This document shows, piece after piece, positions 36,165-48,100 of a stretch of 64,000 bases of DNA (position 1 is the stretch's first letter; every line of letters starts with the position of its first letter). Source of the stretch: Branchiostoma floridae (Eukaryota; Chordata; Leptocardii; Amphioxiformes; Branchiostomatidae); assembly GCF_000003815.2 (NCBI RefSeq), contig NC_049992.1, positions 8,182,920-8,246,919 of the forward strand, written 5' to 3'. The translations under genes were made by a program, and so were the position numbers. The notes below the pieces were generated by a model that was given only the letters and a program-made list of their open reading frames with translations, was not told the DNA's origin and ran no database searches.

Positions 36165-36887
36165 TAGAGTCAATTCCAAGTCACCGAGATGGTTTTGAAA
36201 TAATATTTGTAATAAGTTTGAACTATTTTGAGTAAAAGAACATTTCAGTCACTAAAGTTCGAAATTGTTCAAACATTTCAAAATGAAAGTTTAAACATGT
36301 TTGAACCTTTTTATATTTGTTGGAACATTTGGGAAAGTAATGATATCATTATCTCTTTATTTAGAACAATTTTCAAACATCTATGTGTTTTTGTTATTGT
36401 TCCAACATGTTCCAACATTTTGTGTCATTTTTTCCCTCCATAAAAACTTTTATTGACCCCATAAACAAAGCTGCTAAGCTTGGTCCTTTGTTTGGCTCTT
36501 GTATTTTTAGATTTTCTATAGTATACACTGGTGAGTCTTTTGTGAGAAGGTGGCAGACAGACATAATTTCCTGCACTTGGCAGGGATGTGTGAATTGCCC
36601 TCTTCCCAGCCCACTGACCCAGTTTCATCATATTGTTTCCATGTTCGAACATGTGATCACAAATGATGCATCTATGTTGGAACAGTTTAGAAACTAACAG
36701 AAATAATGTATTTGATGTTAGAAATGTTTCTAACATGTTTGAATACTATAGAAACATTTAGAACGTCACATAGATGTTGTAAATAGTTCTAAACAGTTAC
36801 TTATCACAGTTAGATTGTTACAAAGATTTCCAAATTGTTAGAACAAAAGGCAAGAAACACCCTCTCGGTAATATGGAATCGACTCTA
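36165..36887. mobile_element. Large foldback element (723 bp)
   Basis: The left end TAGAGTCAATTCCAAGTCAC and the right end, read in complement (TAGAGTCGATTCCATATTAC), match with few changes. Both continue ACCGAGA. Both arms extend inward for roughly 250 bases as degenerate inverted sequence rich in AACATTT, ACATGTT and GTTCCAACAT motifs. TA is present at both outer ends. The central 180 bases (about 36430-36640) look non-palindromic. No transposase seen. Confidence 0.65.
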
Positions 36888-36982
36888 TGTGACATTATGA
36901 ATAATTGTGATGTCAGCAATCGGTCAAGGCACTGGGGAGATGGTGTATTCTGGTTTAGATGGCCTCCTTTGTTCCTCTTTGG

Positions 36983-37450
36983 GGGATGTCCCTGTAGCTC
37001 AACTGCTATCACCCTCACAGTTGAGCTCCTTGCTCCAGTTGGTAAATGGGAGATCTAGGTTCAATCCTGGGAAGTCATCTTGGTTGGAACTGCATTGGTC
37101 TTTCGGAAGAGATGTCTCGTATTGAAGGAGGTGTCTTTATACCCCGGTCACATGTATTGAAAATCGATCGGACGACGAGTCTGCAAGCTCTAGATTACGA
37201 GGAGGCATGACCCAGACGGGAAGGGGGGAACTCTGCAATTTCTTCGTCGGTATCAGGGTTATGCCACCTCGTAATTTAGAGCTCGCAGACTCGTCGTCTG
37301 ATCGATTTTCGCTACAGTGACGGGGGTATAAGCACACCAAAGGGGAAGGGCTAAGCAACCCCTCCCTAAGATATCTCCTGCTACTGAGACGGGAAGGAAG
37401 CTTGCTGACCTGTGTGCCACTAGGCATTTCTAGGGTCTGGAGGAACAAAC
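36983..37450 (+). repeat. tRNA-derived SINE interrupted by a MITE
   Basis: The head CCTGTAGCTCAACTGCTATC and the B-box-like GGTTCAATCCTGGG lead into a body (GGAACTGCATTGGTCTTTCG). At 37131 the SINE breaks and resumes about 37345 with the tail CAACCCCTCCCTAAGATAT, CTGCTACTGAGACGG and CACTAGGCATTTCTAGGGTC. Head, body and tail match copies at 20657-20823 and 57957-58270. Confidence 0.65.
37131..37336. mobile_element. Palindromic MITE, copy 2, nested in a SINE
   Basis: It starts TATACCCCGGTCACATGTA and ends with the complement (GACGGGGGTATA). Inner arms carry GAAAATCGATCGGACGACGA and its complement, as in the element at 75-343. The interior ACGGGAAGGGGGGAACTCTG is shared with copy 1. It interrupts the SINE body, so it is younger than that SINE. 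Confidence 0.75.
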
Positions 37451-39200
37451 TTTGTTCTACTTAAATTAAGGTTTGTACGGTCATTTGTCCGAATTTGACC
37501 CAGGCAATACTGCAGTTGGTCAGTGGAAAGTCCGGAACTTGTATTTTTTTTGTGATGGAACAAAGTTTAAGCGTCTACAAAGATACTTTGTTATCCTTCA
37601 GCCAGTGAAAGTGATAGGTAATCTGTTAATGCTGGTTGTCAGGTTGAACTGAAAGTGTTAATGATGATAAATATAAAACATCAGGTCGTGCAAATGTATA
37701 TAGATGTAATATCATATTCTAAGAGAATATATAGGCCAGGAATGTCTCTCTGATAGGCCAAAGAAAGTATGTACAATGTAATGTGCTGTTTGGGGCACAA
37801 ATGTATAGGGATGGAATGAGGAGAAAATAGAATGTAGAAATATTGTGGCCTCCAATTTAGATTCTAAGTTTTGATTGGCTAGTTGGGAAACTTTAAAACT
37901 GATTCAGATGTAAGTAAAAAAGTTAAATAGTCAAGCTGTGAGGTAAGGATAGTATTTTGAAGCTTTTAGAAGTGTCAAATGAGAAAGGGACCTAGGTCAT
38001 GATTTTAGTAAAATTTTCAATCTTATGAAAAGTTGATTTTGACTTGCCAGAAATTTGACGGGGGCACCATTAAACAAGTTGTTGACTTGCTGTGGCCTTA
38101 ACAAAATAGGGATGAATTTCTTGAAAAAAAAAAGGGTTAGAAAATGTATGAATTTAATTTTTCCCAAAGATAAAGGGAATCAAAAGTTGAACGGAATGAT
38201 ATTTTTCTCTGAAGAGCTGTCAAGGTTTTTGCTGGATTGAAATGGAACCATTTATACGTGATTCATGATGATCACAAGCAAATATGGTCATGATTGAACA
38301 AAGTTATTTTTCAGTTGTTGTTTTTTTTCATTCTTTTAGAACTATTGTATGAAATGTTATTTTTGTGAATGACCTCAAGTATATTAGTGTTGATGCTGGA
38401 AATAGTAATAGTAAAGATGCAATGTTATTATTGGGAACTCAATGTCTTAAGACTTCGTGACTTGTAAGGATTTCCTCAAAGTCAGTATGGTGCTTAGGCA
38501 CCCCTGTACTTCACACATTGGGCATGTCAAAATCTTGTTTTTATTTGTTGTGTTCTTTACAAGCAAGAACATGATTCGGTTACCACAATGTTTAACGTTA
38601 CAATTGATGTCAATCACATTAGCAATGGGTGTAGTATACATGCATGTGATCTAGCTCAAGTAGCAATGGCATCCTAGCAAAACGGGCATGCGGCAAGCAA
38701 TGTCCATTATTAGCCCCGGAATATGTATTTTATGGAGATTATGATGTTCTGTTTAAGGTGTTTGATCATCTAGATTCCAGGAAGGAATCCTATATTTATT
38801 GATGATGTAAACTTATGATTCTATAATATATAGTCCAATATGCTTGCTATGGTTTATTGTAATAAAGTGTATTTACATGGGCTTGTGTGTTTTCTCATCT
38901 TTCCTATTTTGGAATTGAATTATGACAGTGATAAATATGTACATGATAGTGTGTAGTCAATAGAAAGTTACATCATTTTTCTGGTTACTGAGAGCTGAAT
39001 ATTTAAAAAAGAGCCAGGCTGCATGCCTAGGTGCCTTCCAATTCATAGTGCATGCAGACAGCCTGTAGATCGCTTGAGGGCGCTTTTGTTACATCATGCA
39101 TTGCACACTTTTGTGGGATGGGGGAAACGCATTCCATGCCAGTCTGACATTGTATAGAAATTTACAACAGCATTTCATTGTCAGTGATCTAATCATTTGG
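37451..39200. other. Intergenic or extended FBXO9 3' UTR
   Basis: AT-rich, without supported genes. It contains AATAAA at 38861-38866 followed by GTGTATTTACATGGGCTTGT, a plausible distal polyadenylation site. Confidence 0.35.
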
Positions 39201-39849
39201 ACTGGATGCAGCCCCCCACAGCTTTACCCTGTCCTTGGTGCTGAATCACATTACCATTGTGGTAAGTAAAATATGTGATACTTCAAGTTACTATAATTCT
39301 GGTATATAACGTTACCAAAAGGTAGTGGTTGATTCTGAATGCTAAAAATGACCAGATGCACTCCTCCACAGTTGTCCTTGGTGCTGAATGACATTTCCAT
39401 TACAGTATTTTAATTTTTTAGTCTTGATGTATACTGGGAGAATTTTCAGTGGTTGATTCTAAACAGTTTAGAAGACATAAATGTAATCCTGATATAATCT
39501 CATATTTAGCCTGTCCTAGGTGCTGAATAACTTCCATGTAGTAAGTAAATCATGTGTGATACTTATCCTGGTGGGATATACTAAAAGAAGTCAGTGGTCG
39601 ATTGTCATATAGCAATGACTGGATGCAGTACACACACAGTTTTACCCTGTCCTTGGTGCTGAATCGCATTCCCATTGTGGTAAGTAAAATATGTGATACT
39701 TCCAAGTTATTCTGGTATATAACGTTACTAAAAGTTAGTGGTTGATTCTGAATGCTAAAAATGACTAGATGCACTCCTCCACAGTTTTACCATGTCCTTG
39801 GTGCTGAATGACATTTCCATTACAGTATTTTAATTTTTTAGTCTTGATA
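39201..39849 (+). repeat. Long-period tandem repeat
   Basis: 39201-39429 and 39618-39849 are close copies about 417 bases apart (ACTGGATGCA, CTGTCCTTGGTGCTGAAT, GTAAGTAAAATATGTGATAC, ATTTTAATTTTTTAGTCTTG). A more diverged third copy of the CTTGGTGCTGA block sits between them and a fourth at about 40520. The second copy is broken by the mariner element at 39850. Confidence 0.75.
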
Positions 39850-40427
39850 CGAGGGGCGTGCAATAAGTAATGGTCCTGACCCACTTCCAGTTGTCTGATC
39901 TAAATGAAATTTTGTTTGTGTAATAATTCATATATCTATAGGTTATGTTGCAAAAGACAGCTCTGAACTAATTGTGGTTTCTGATTTACTGGTGTTTGAA
40001 CTTAGTCAGGTGCGAAATGGACCAGGTGTGAAATGGAACCAGTTGAGTGTCGCGCAGTGATCCGGTTTTTGTATTTGAAAGGACGCACACCAAAGAAGAC
40101 TTTTGATGAAATAAATGAAACTTATGGTGATGATGCCCCATCATATGACCTTGTAAAACGCTGGCATCCTGAATTCAAACGTGGCTGGAAGTCTGTGGAA
40201 ACAGCTCCCAGACCTGGTCGTCCCTCTTGTGCCATTGATGAGGCATCAGTTGGAGGACCAACCTGGGGTGTCCTACAAGAACGGTGTCCAGAGCTGCATC
40301 AAATGATGGGAGAAATGCATAACTCTGGGTGATTCCTATGAAGAGAAAGACTAATAACTGTGCCAAGTTTCATTAATCTCCTGCTATGGGAAATGGGTCA
40401 GGACCATTACTAATTGCACGCCCCTCG
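39850..40427 (+). mobile_element. 578-bp mariner deletion derivative, copy 1
   Basis: The terminal inverted repeats are about 34 bases (CGAGGGGCGTGCAATAAGTA at the left, its complement with one change at the right), flanked by TA on both sides (39848-39849, 40428-40429). The element keeps a 5' transposase ORF piece and lacks the catalytic part. It is almost identical to the copy at 42989-43566 and has the same length. Confidence 0.92.
40033..40332 (+). CDS. Mariner transposase N-terminal helix-turn-helix ORF (99 aa), copy 1
   Basis: The frame begins MEPVECRAVIRFLYLKG and runs through KTFDEINETYGDDAPSYDLV, FKRGWKSVETAPRPGRPS. This is the pattern of the N-terminal DNA-binding helix-turn-helix of Mos1/mariner transposases, ending at the APRPGRPS linker. 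Residues after about 75 (GGPTWGVLQ onward) do not look like transposase, and the frame closes at a stop. The DDE/DDD catalytic domain is absent, so it cannot transpose by itself. A stand-alone DNA-binding protein could in principle bind the repeats; expression is not shown. An upstream ATG at 40018 is out of this frame. Confidence 0.8.
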   Translation: MEPVECRAVIRFLYLKGRTPKKTFDEINETYGDDAPSYDLVKRWHPEFKRGWKSVETAPRPGRPSCAIDEASVGGPTWGVLQERCPELHQMMGEMHNSG

Positions 40428-40586
40428 TATATACTGGGAGAATTTCAGTGGTTTAAGCAGTTAAAGCAAGCTCCTTGGTTAAAGTGACATGAATGTAGTC
40501 CCAATATATAGCCATATTTCCTCTGCCCTTGGTGCTGATTGACTTTCATTATACATTGTATACCAGGGGAAATCAGGTTGATTCAA

Positions 40587-40799
40587 TACTGTGAATGCAA
40601 AAACTTTAGGGGTGGTTTAATGTTTGCGGTTTTCGCGGTGACCGCTTCACCGCAAACTTAAAACCTGACCGCAAACATTTTCTATGGCAGTAAGAGACTA
40701 CAGTGTATGGTGCTACTGGGAACTTAAAAGCACTGTGAAAAGTTGTTTCTCCCACGACCGCAAAATTAAATCCCCGCGAACTTAAATGCATTTACAGTA
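40587..40799 (+). mobile_element. MITE of the TACTGTAAATGCA family
   Basis: It starts TACTGTGAATGCA and ends TGCATTTACAGTA, near-perfect inverted termini. Inside are GCGGTTTTCGCGGTGACCGC and CCCCGCGAACTTAAATGCAT. A diverged inverted relative is at 26632-26835. A piece of its right end plus flank is copied at 42252-42313. Confidence 0.75.
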
Positions 40800-41915
40800 T
40801 TATAGAAATGCACTTTTTGTCTTTCCTAGTAGAAAACACGTTTTGAACGGTGGGGAATCCGAGCCTGTTTCTAATCAAGAACAGTTTTCCCGCCACGCGG
40901 CGACACGTGGCGTGATCTGATTGGTCGAAATCAATTACCCAACAGGCAACGGGAATCGAGAGACAGCTTGTCACTTCACAACGCGCGGTCGGACTGTACG
41001 GTTCCATTATGTTGCCCTCCGTGGTCAAATTTCATGGACGAAAGGCAGGCCACCAACCAAGATACCCCGTGTCGTTCGAACCCAGACGTCTTCTTTATTT
41101 CTTCAGTTGAGTTTTATGTTCATTATTTGATTCGTTACCTTATTTTTACATGCACTTCTTATATTACGCTTAATAGATGACTTTGTGTTCCTTTAACGTC
41201 ACAAATTATTTGTGCTGTATACCCTTCTACAAGATCTAGCTTTGAAATTCTACCAGTACACGTCTTTATGTTTTGCCTACTCCGGCACTGACTGAGTACG
41301 GCAAAAATTTATTCACTGATTCTAGTAGGCCAGGCTTTTAGCTTTTGCCCTAAGGCTTTACAAATTCGTCAGTGTGGAAATCCGTTTGGATCGACCCCCT
41401 TTGTAAACTTGTTAACTTCTTTGTATTCAAGCGGCCCATAAATAAATTACAGACCTCGACATCATGTAAATCAGAGTGACAGTGACCACTCTTTGTGACA
41501 CCGACTTTCCTTTGTATCCGACGGCTCGTGAAATGATTGGAGCCAAATGCCGCCTTTTGATCGGGCACTGTTTCCGCTACGAGTTGACAGCCACTATGTA
41601 GGTGGTCTCGCCGCTGTTTCGACTCGGCACATATGGACACGATTAATATCCTCAAGAGACGGAAATGAATTTGGGCCGGCTTAGGTTGCGACCTAAATCA
41701 GACCTTCTCCAAAATGCCGTCATGATAATCAATGTCGAGCACATCTTTTTGTATTCAATTCACAAGCTGGACATGTGTACAAGTCCAAGTTTAATTTTTT
41801 TTATTTTTTATTTTTATTGGCAAACCCTCCTTGGTATAACGGATCCGCGTAGTGTAAACCTGGTTTGGCCACATATGACAAAACGTAGTGGATTTATCAA
41901 TTTATTTACTTGTAG

Positions 41916-42250
41916 TTCTACCGTGTGGGACAGTACATTTTATATGTTTGTCCTGGTAGGCAACAAGTCGTTTTATGAATCAATTTGTTACTTATATTTC
42001 TACCGTGTGGGACAGTACATTTTATATGTCTGTCCTGGTAGGCAACAAGTCGTTTTATGAATCAATTTGTTACTTATAGTTCTACCCTGTGGGACAGTAC
42101 ATTTTATATGTCTGTCCTGGTAGGCAACAAGTCGTTTTATGAATCAATTTGTTACTTATATTTCTACCGTGTGGGACTGTCACAGTACATGTTATATGTC
42201 TGTCCTGGTAGGCAACAAGTCGTTTTATGAATCAATTTGTTACTTATAGT
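41916..42250 (+). repeat. 82-bp minisatellite, four units
   Basis: Units start at 41916, 41998, 42080 and 42162 with TTCTACC; the last is 88 bases because of a small insertion (ACTGTCACAGTAC). Each unit contains GTGGGACAGTACATTTTATA and GGCAACAAGTCGTTTTATGA. The units are nearly identical, so the array is young. A fifth unit is cut at its first bases, at the junction with the 61-base direct repeat. Confidence 0.92.
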
Positions 42251-42251
42251 T

Positions 42252-42313
42252 CCGCGAACTTAAATGCATTTACAGTATTATAGAAATGCACTTTTTGTCT
42301 TTCCTAGTAGAAA
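42252..42313 (+). repeat. Second copy of a ~61-base segment (first at 40777-40838)
   Basis: CGCGAACTTAAATGCATTTA followed by CAGTATTATAGAAATGCACT and TTTTGTCTTTCCTAGTAGAA occurs at both places in the same orientation. The copy covers the MITE right end and unrelated flank, so it is a duplication, not an independent MITE. The 1.4 kb between the copies holds the minisatellite and unassigned sequence. Confidence 0.85.
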
Positions 42314-42988
42314 ATTGTACCTTTCTGATACAATTTGGCTCTGCTGTGCAACTCAATTGCTAAGTAAGCTGAGGATTCAATACACTTGGACACATTGGCC
42401 AGACATTTAATATATCTCCACCCCCAAAAAATGTACCGTCACATCATCACACAATGGTTGGTTTCAGCATAACTAGTTACATCTGTACATAGTGTTCACA
42501 TATACCGTGTTGTTTATTCACACACATTAAAACACTGGAGACTATAGTCTATGTCTTGCTACATCTAAGCACCATAAAATCGTCTAAGTGCCCAACTACA
42601 GCACTGTTCTTATACGTGATCTCTATCCGCTACACATATTTTCCTGCTTTGTCTTAGTACTGTTTTCAAACACTATTTCATAAAGATTTTTCCTCATAAA
42701 TTCTTTTCATAATTTTTGATAATCTTTATACACACCACTCGTTTTTAGTTCGCATTGCACTCTTTAAGTACATAGAATACGCACTAGTGTCTAGCGTAAC
42801 AACTAGTTCTTTATAAGAGATCTTGTTGATCAAAGTAACTACACTCTTCTATAGTTATCTGTAACAAGAACAACGCACACACAATACGGAGAAAAAAGTT
42901 AGATATACACAATCATGTACATTTACAACCACATTGTAACAATACCCGACGACCAACATAACTTTCTTATGGCCAGCCGTATGGACTA

Positions 42989-43566
42989 CGAGGGGCGTGC
43001 AATAAGTAATGGTCCTGACCCACTTCCAGTTGTCTGATCTAAATGAAATTTTGTATGTGTAATAATTCATATCTCTATGGGTTATGTTGCAAAAGACAGC
43101 TCTGAACTAATTGTGGTTTCTGATTTACTTGTGTTTGAACTTAGTCAGGTGCGAAATGGGCCAGGTGTGAAATGGAACCAGTTGAGTGTCGCGCAGTGAT
43201 CCGGTTTTTGTATTTGAAAGGACGCACACCAAAGAAGACTTTTGATGAAATAAATGAAACTTATGGTGATGATGCCCCATCATATGACCTTGTAAAACGC
43301 TGGCATCCTGAATTCAAACGTGGCTGGAAGTCTGTGGAAACAGCTCCCAGACCTGGTCGTCCCTCTTGTGCCATTGATGAGGCATCAGTTGGAGGACCAA
43401 CCTGGGGTGTCCTACAAAATCGGTGTCCAGAGCTGCATCAAACGATGGGAGAAATGCATAACTCTGGGTGATTCCTATGAAGAGAAAGACTAATAACTGT
43501 GCCAAGTTTCATTAATCTCCTGCTATGGGAAATGGGTCAGGACCATTACTAATTGCACGCCCCTCG
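42989..43566 (+). mobile_element. 578-bp mariner deletion derivative, copy 2
   Basis: Same length and termini as the copy at 39850-40427, with TA at 42987-42988 and 43567-43568. Roughly ten single-base differences are seen by eye, for example CAAGAACGG versus CAAAATCGG. Both copies therefore arose from one deleted source and moved recently. Confidence 0.92.
43172..43471 (+). CDS. Mariner transposase N-terminal helix-turn-helix ORF (99 aa), copy 2
   Basis: Identical to the copy 1 product except in the C-terminal tail, where QERCPELHQMMG becomes QNRCPELHQTMG. The helix-turn-helix part is unchanged, and no stop or frameshift has arisen. As in copy 1, there is no catalytic domain. Expression is unknown. 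Confidence 0.8.
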   Translation: MEPVECRAVIRFLYLKGRTPKKTFDEINETYGDDAPSYDLVKRWHPEFKRGWKSVETAPRPGRPSCAIDEASVGGPTWGVLQNRCPELHQTMGEMHNSG

Positions 43567-43568
43567 TA

Positions 43569-45079
43569 GCACTTCTTGACAAACTACTTTTTTTCTGAAC
43601 TGCCTTTCTACCACAATGTTGGACCGATATCCACAACTATGTTAATCACACCATGCCAATCGCCAAAACTTACTATGATGTACATGTAGATCTGGGTGTG
43701 TTGTGCGCATGAAATGTTATCTTCCTTTCAAACCAAAACTTTGTAAGTGAAAGTCCCTCTGGAGGATAAAAAGACATTGTCTTTGCAGAGCCATGTTATG
43801 TCTTTAAGCAGTATGTAAATGAGGGGCCACATGTGTTATGATTTTCAGTGAATTGTTAGTTTTGTCTTGTTTGAACACACAAGACAATTATGATACTTTG
43901 TGTCATTTCTTCCCAGTGGTGAATATCAAAAGATGATATAAGGGAACTTTTTTTTAACTAAAATTTTCGGTTGGGTTGAGTGGGAAAATGGTACACACAA
44001 TTCTGGCCTAAAACACAATATGCAGCAAATATGACGATTGCTTTGGTACAGACTCACCTTTGTCATTTTGCATGAAATGAAAAATGTAGAGATAATGCTA
44101 TTTGTTATAGTGAATCTTCACCTTTGGACAGAATGAATGGACCAATGGCATCTAACACACAGTGCCATTACCTGCATTGGTCATCTGTCCATCCATCTGT
44201 ATGGATCAACACCTGCACATCTGAAGGGCTAACTGCAGAGCATAGAATGTTGTTACACTGATATGCACACTGATTGTGCTCTATGGTATAGCAACTTGTT
44301 CATGTTAATCCTCTTGCTACAACATAGCTTTGAACAAAGTATTCACTTCCTTTCGAAGGCCCAGTATCTGCTATGGTATCGAAAGATACAGGTGGAAGAT
44401 TTGAAATGATATGAGGACACGTTATGGAAATGTATTATGATGTGAAAGAAAGAAAATGGTATCGTCACACTGACATGTTTACCCCTACAATGTTTTGGAA
44501 ACATTTGTTCTACTATACATGAAGATATTTTCAGTATTTTGTGCACTTTTGAAAATAACGTTCTGTTCTCTGTTGTTACTAAGCTACTAGATATAGTAGC
44601 GTCCTCAACAATCACTGTGAAATGTATATGAATAAATCTTGAAGCATGAAGTACAACACAACAGTTCAAGTCTTGATATGAAACCATGACATGATTACTA
44701 AATCTTTAACTACTGATGCCTTGCATCATACTTGCTTGGGTACTACATTGCAATTTCATTTCAGTGTGCTAGACACAATTAATTAGTGTTCTTCTTTCAT
44801 CCAGCTAAGGTAATTTGCCAGTGGTCATCAGTTAAAACTGTATCAGAGTAAACCAGGCTCTTTCAATATGTTGTTTCAAAGCAACTGTTGTTTCTTCACA
44901 CCTTTCCTTGTGTAACTATACATAAACCACAGAATTCCTGGAATTATTCCACAGTTCTAAAACTCCCTGATCCCTAGATAAACATCTATATAAGGTCTGG
45001 ATAAGACTCTATTCACCAGTAAATTTAGGAATTAAAGTTCGCACTGAGACATGTAGTTTTCTCAAATTGCAGTCTTCAA
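43569..45079. other. Intergenic, no supported feature
   Basis: AT-rich sequence between the second mariner copy and the 3' end of SLC7A14. Only short unrelated ORFs. Confidence 0.55.
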
Positions 45080-45085
45080 TTTATT
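45080..45085 (-). terminator. Candidate poly(A) signal for SLC7A14
   Basis: TTTATT on the plus strand is AATAAA on the minus strand, about 100 bases after the stop codon of SLC7A14. Confidence 0.55.
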
Positions 45086-45186
45086 TTTACGCTACATATC
45101 TACCAAACATCCATCTGAAACCCAAAGGGAAATAAACAGATTTTGTGACCTAATGTGCACGTATGCCTAGCTTGTGACTGCGTCAG

Positions 45187-48100
45187 TTATTGCATGACGG
45201 CGTCCTCGTCTAAAATCGGTGCCTGGTCTGCGGTGAATTCTTCCTTACTCTGGGGGTTGTGTGCGGGGAGGACCTTGGGTTGGACAGCGGGTTTCTCGAT
45301 CTGGCTGGTGTCTATGACGACGGAGTCGTGCGTCTTTCCGTCTCCAGACGGACGTCCGATGTCAGAGACACGAGACTCGATGTTGGAGTTCCAGATGCCG
45401 TATCCGAAGTAGATGAACAGCCCTGAAAGACAGTGTCAGGTATTAAGAAGCATGTCAATATCAACAGGCCCAAATCTGGAAGAAAATTGGATAATCAACA
45501 TATATCATTAGATATACATGGTACAAAAACATGTAGTAGGGCGAAAGCTCAGGGTTCATAGTACGTGTCCGTTTGTTTTGGTCATTTCTTTTCCTTCAAG
45601 AGTCTCTTAAAGGAGGTCAGATTTGGTTGGAGATTAATTTCTGTACTGAGTAATCAGCCAATCACGTCACTGCCAACGTCCAAGAAGCAATCTGATTGGC
45701 TAGTTGGAGATTCTGTACTGACCTATCGTGAACCAGACGACGAACCGGATCCAGGTGATGGGCGACAGCTTGAGCATCAGGTAGATGTTGCAGAGCATGG
45801 CGCAGATGGGCAGCAGCGGGACGCACGGCGCCATGAACTTCAGTTTCCTGCGGTTGGGAGGCTGGCGGAGAATCAGGTACACAAACACCTGCAGGGGGAC
45901 ACAGATGGGGATTGATCAGGTGCTTGAGATTTTCTCAGTTGTCTTTTTTAATCCAAGTATGTTCAGTTGTATGGGAGTAGAACATTTCTTTACAAGTATA
46001 AAGTCTTTTATGAATGTATACCGAAATTCAAATTATTGTGACCATTATTTTACAGGTGACACCCAGTAACGGTAGGTAAGAGAGAAGGAAAAAACATGGA
46101 CAATTGAGCTGGGGTGTGCGGTCAACTTGCTCTGCTAAAAGTCAGTTACCCACTTCTTTCTACTTAAAATACTAATGCAATCCTTATTAAACATTTTGAC
46201 AGTCACATTGTCTTTAAAAAAAATTACGGAACCCAACCTACACACATCTGATTACAGTTCACCCTTGTTTTTTTTTTCTGGCCAATGACCAACTGATTTT
46301 CAAAAAGATGCTACCTGGAAAGTAATGGCTGCAATGATCTGAAATTTGTTGAACTTATTATTCCTGGGTGAGGCCGAGAACTTTTTTATCACCCCTAATA
46401 AGATAGTCTTCACCAGACTTACCAGATTGAAACAAGCCATGAGTATGGCCAGGATGACGGCCCAGCCCTCCCGGTTGTAGATGTGCTTCTCCTGTGTGAT
46501 GATGAAGGCGCACCACACGAACATGCCGATGAACTCCACCACCACACAGATGGACACGATACGTGCCGACTGCTCGGTGGGGACTGCAGACTCCAGAGGT
46601 ATACCCAACCTTTGAAAAAAAAGTGCGTAGTAGGTGAAGTATTGTCGACATTGTTCATTTAGGCTACATGTAATTCCTATACTTTGTAAATTGTAATAAA
46701 CTTCCCTCATTGATTATGGCCATTTAATTTCCTGTCTGTTTTGAGATATTTCACTTTCAAATCTCAGGATACATGATGGTATACAAGTTCAAGACTGGAT
46801 GTAATTTGGCTCCCACCTGATCTTGATATTTTCCACCACGGGTCCCAGTTTCTGTTTGATCTTGTTGATGTGAGGTGTGAACCAGCTCTCGGGCTCCTTC
46901 TCATCCATAGCACCCTTCTCCATGGTTCCATAGCTCACCTGGTCAGCAGGAGAAGCAATTCATAACGATACACCAAAAATTTGCAACTGCATTATCTCAT
47001 TGTTTTTTTTAATAATAGCTTTATATGTGTGACGGTACTTTACGTTCGGGACAGCATTGTTAGCAGCGACACCTAGCTGCAGTGCAAAGTGAAACAGCCA
47101 TTTTTACCCTGAATAAGATGACAGATGGTCATCAAAACGTGTTGGGAAAAACGCGTGGTTGTAAATAGAGAGCTTTGTTACCCAGTCATTCACCGACCTG
47201 ATAAAATTATTTACGAACCAAAAATTTGTTTCTAACAATATAATGAAGGAGCATCACACCTTCTATTCATTTCTATTGTTGAAGGAGCGTTCATTGATCC
47301 AGTTGTTGCTGAACTTCAAGGGAACAACCACAATATTACAGATCACCACAGAGGGTATCCTTGAATATCTCGGTGTCTACCGATTCCACTTCGTCCAAAG
47401 TGTCATTAGACATACCAGCAAAGCTTTCATTTTCTGTCAATCGCAAGTACCTATCGTGTTTTTATAACAACTGTTGCTAAAGAACAAAGAACGAAAGGCC
47501 ATCCCACCTGTCCCTGCATCAGTCCCTTGCCACCGCCTGGAATTAGTGCAGAGTCGTCATCGTCATACATCGTGTCCTGTTCTTGCCTCTCCTGAGGAAA
47601 AAAATAGTTTTATATAATGTAGTCATTTCCTTTTTTCAAATAGATAAGCATAAGGATTTTAATTTTGACGATTTTAAAATGATGCCGTGTTGTTCTTGAA
47701 GCAAATGTCACTTGCGAAGTTATATTTGCGGTTCTAGACGACAATGCTGTCTAATTTTGTCCGTAGAAAGATAGGCAACTTCAAGATCAGTAAGAGCATT
47801 ATCTCCCACCTTTTCTGTCTGCACGGTATCCTCTGAGACTTTCCCCTCGGACGCCGTGTTGTCCACCGGCTGTTTTACCCGCTCGCCCATCGGGATGGGA
47901 TCGTCGAAGATCTCGTTGCCGGGCTCGACGAGAACGTCAGGCTGGAAGCGCAGGATGAGGACACAGACGGAGACCAGGGTGTAGGCCAGCAGCGTGCCGA
48001 TGGACATCATCTCAATCAGGTCCTGTAGGTACAGATGGGTACAGATTGTAATGGTATCAGCAGAATCTCAAGTCAAACCTGTTTCAAACTATGAATTATA

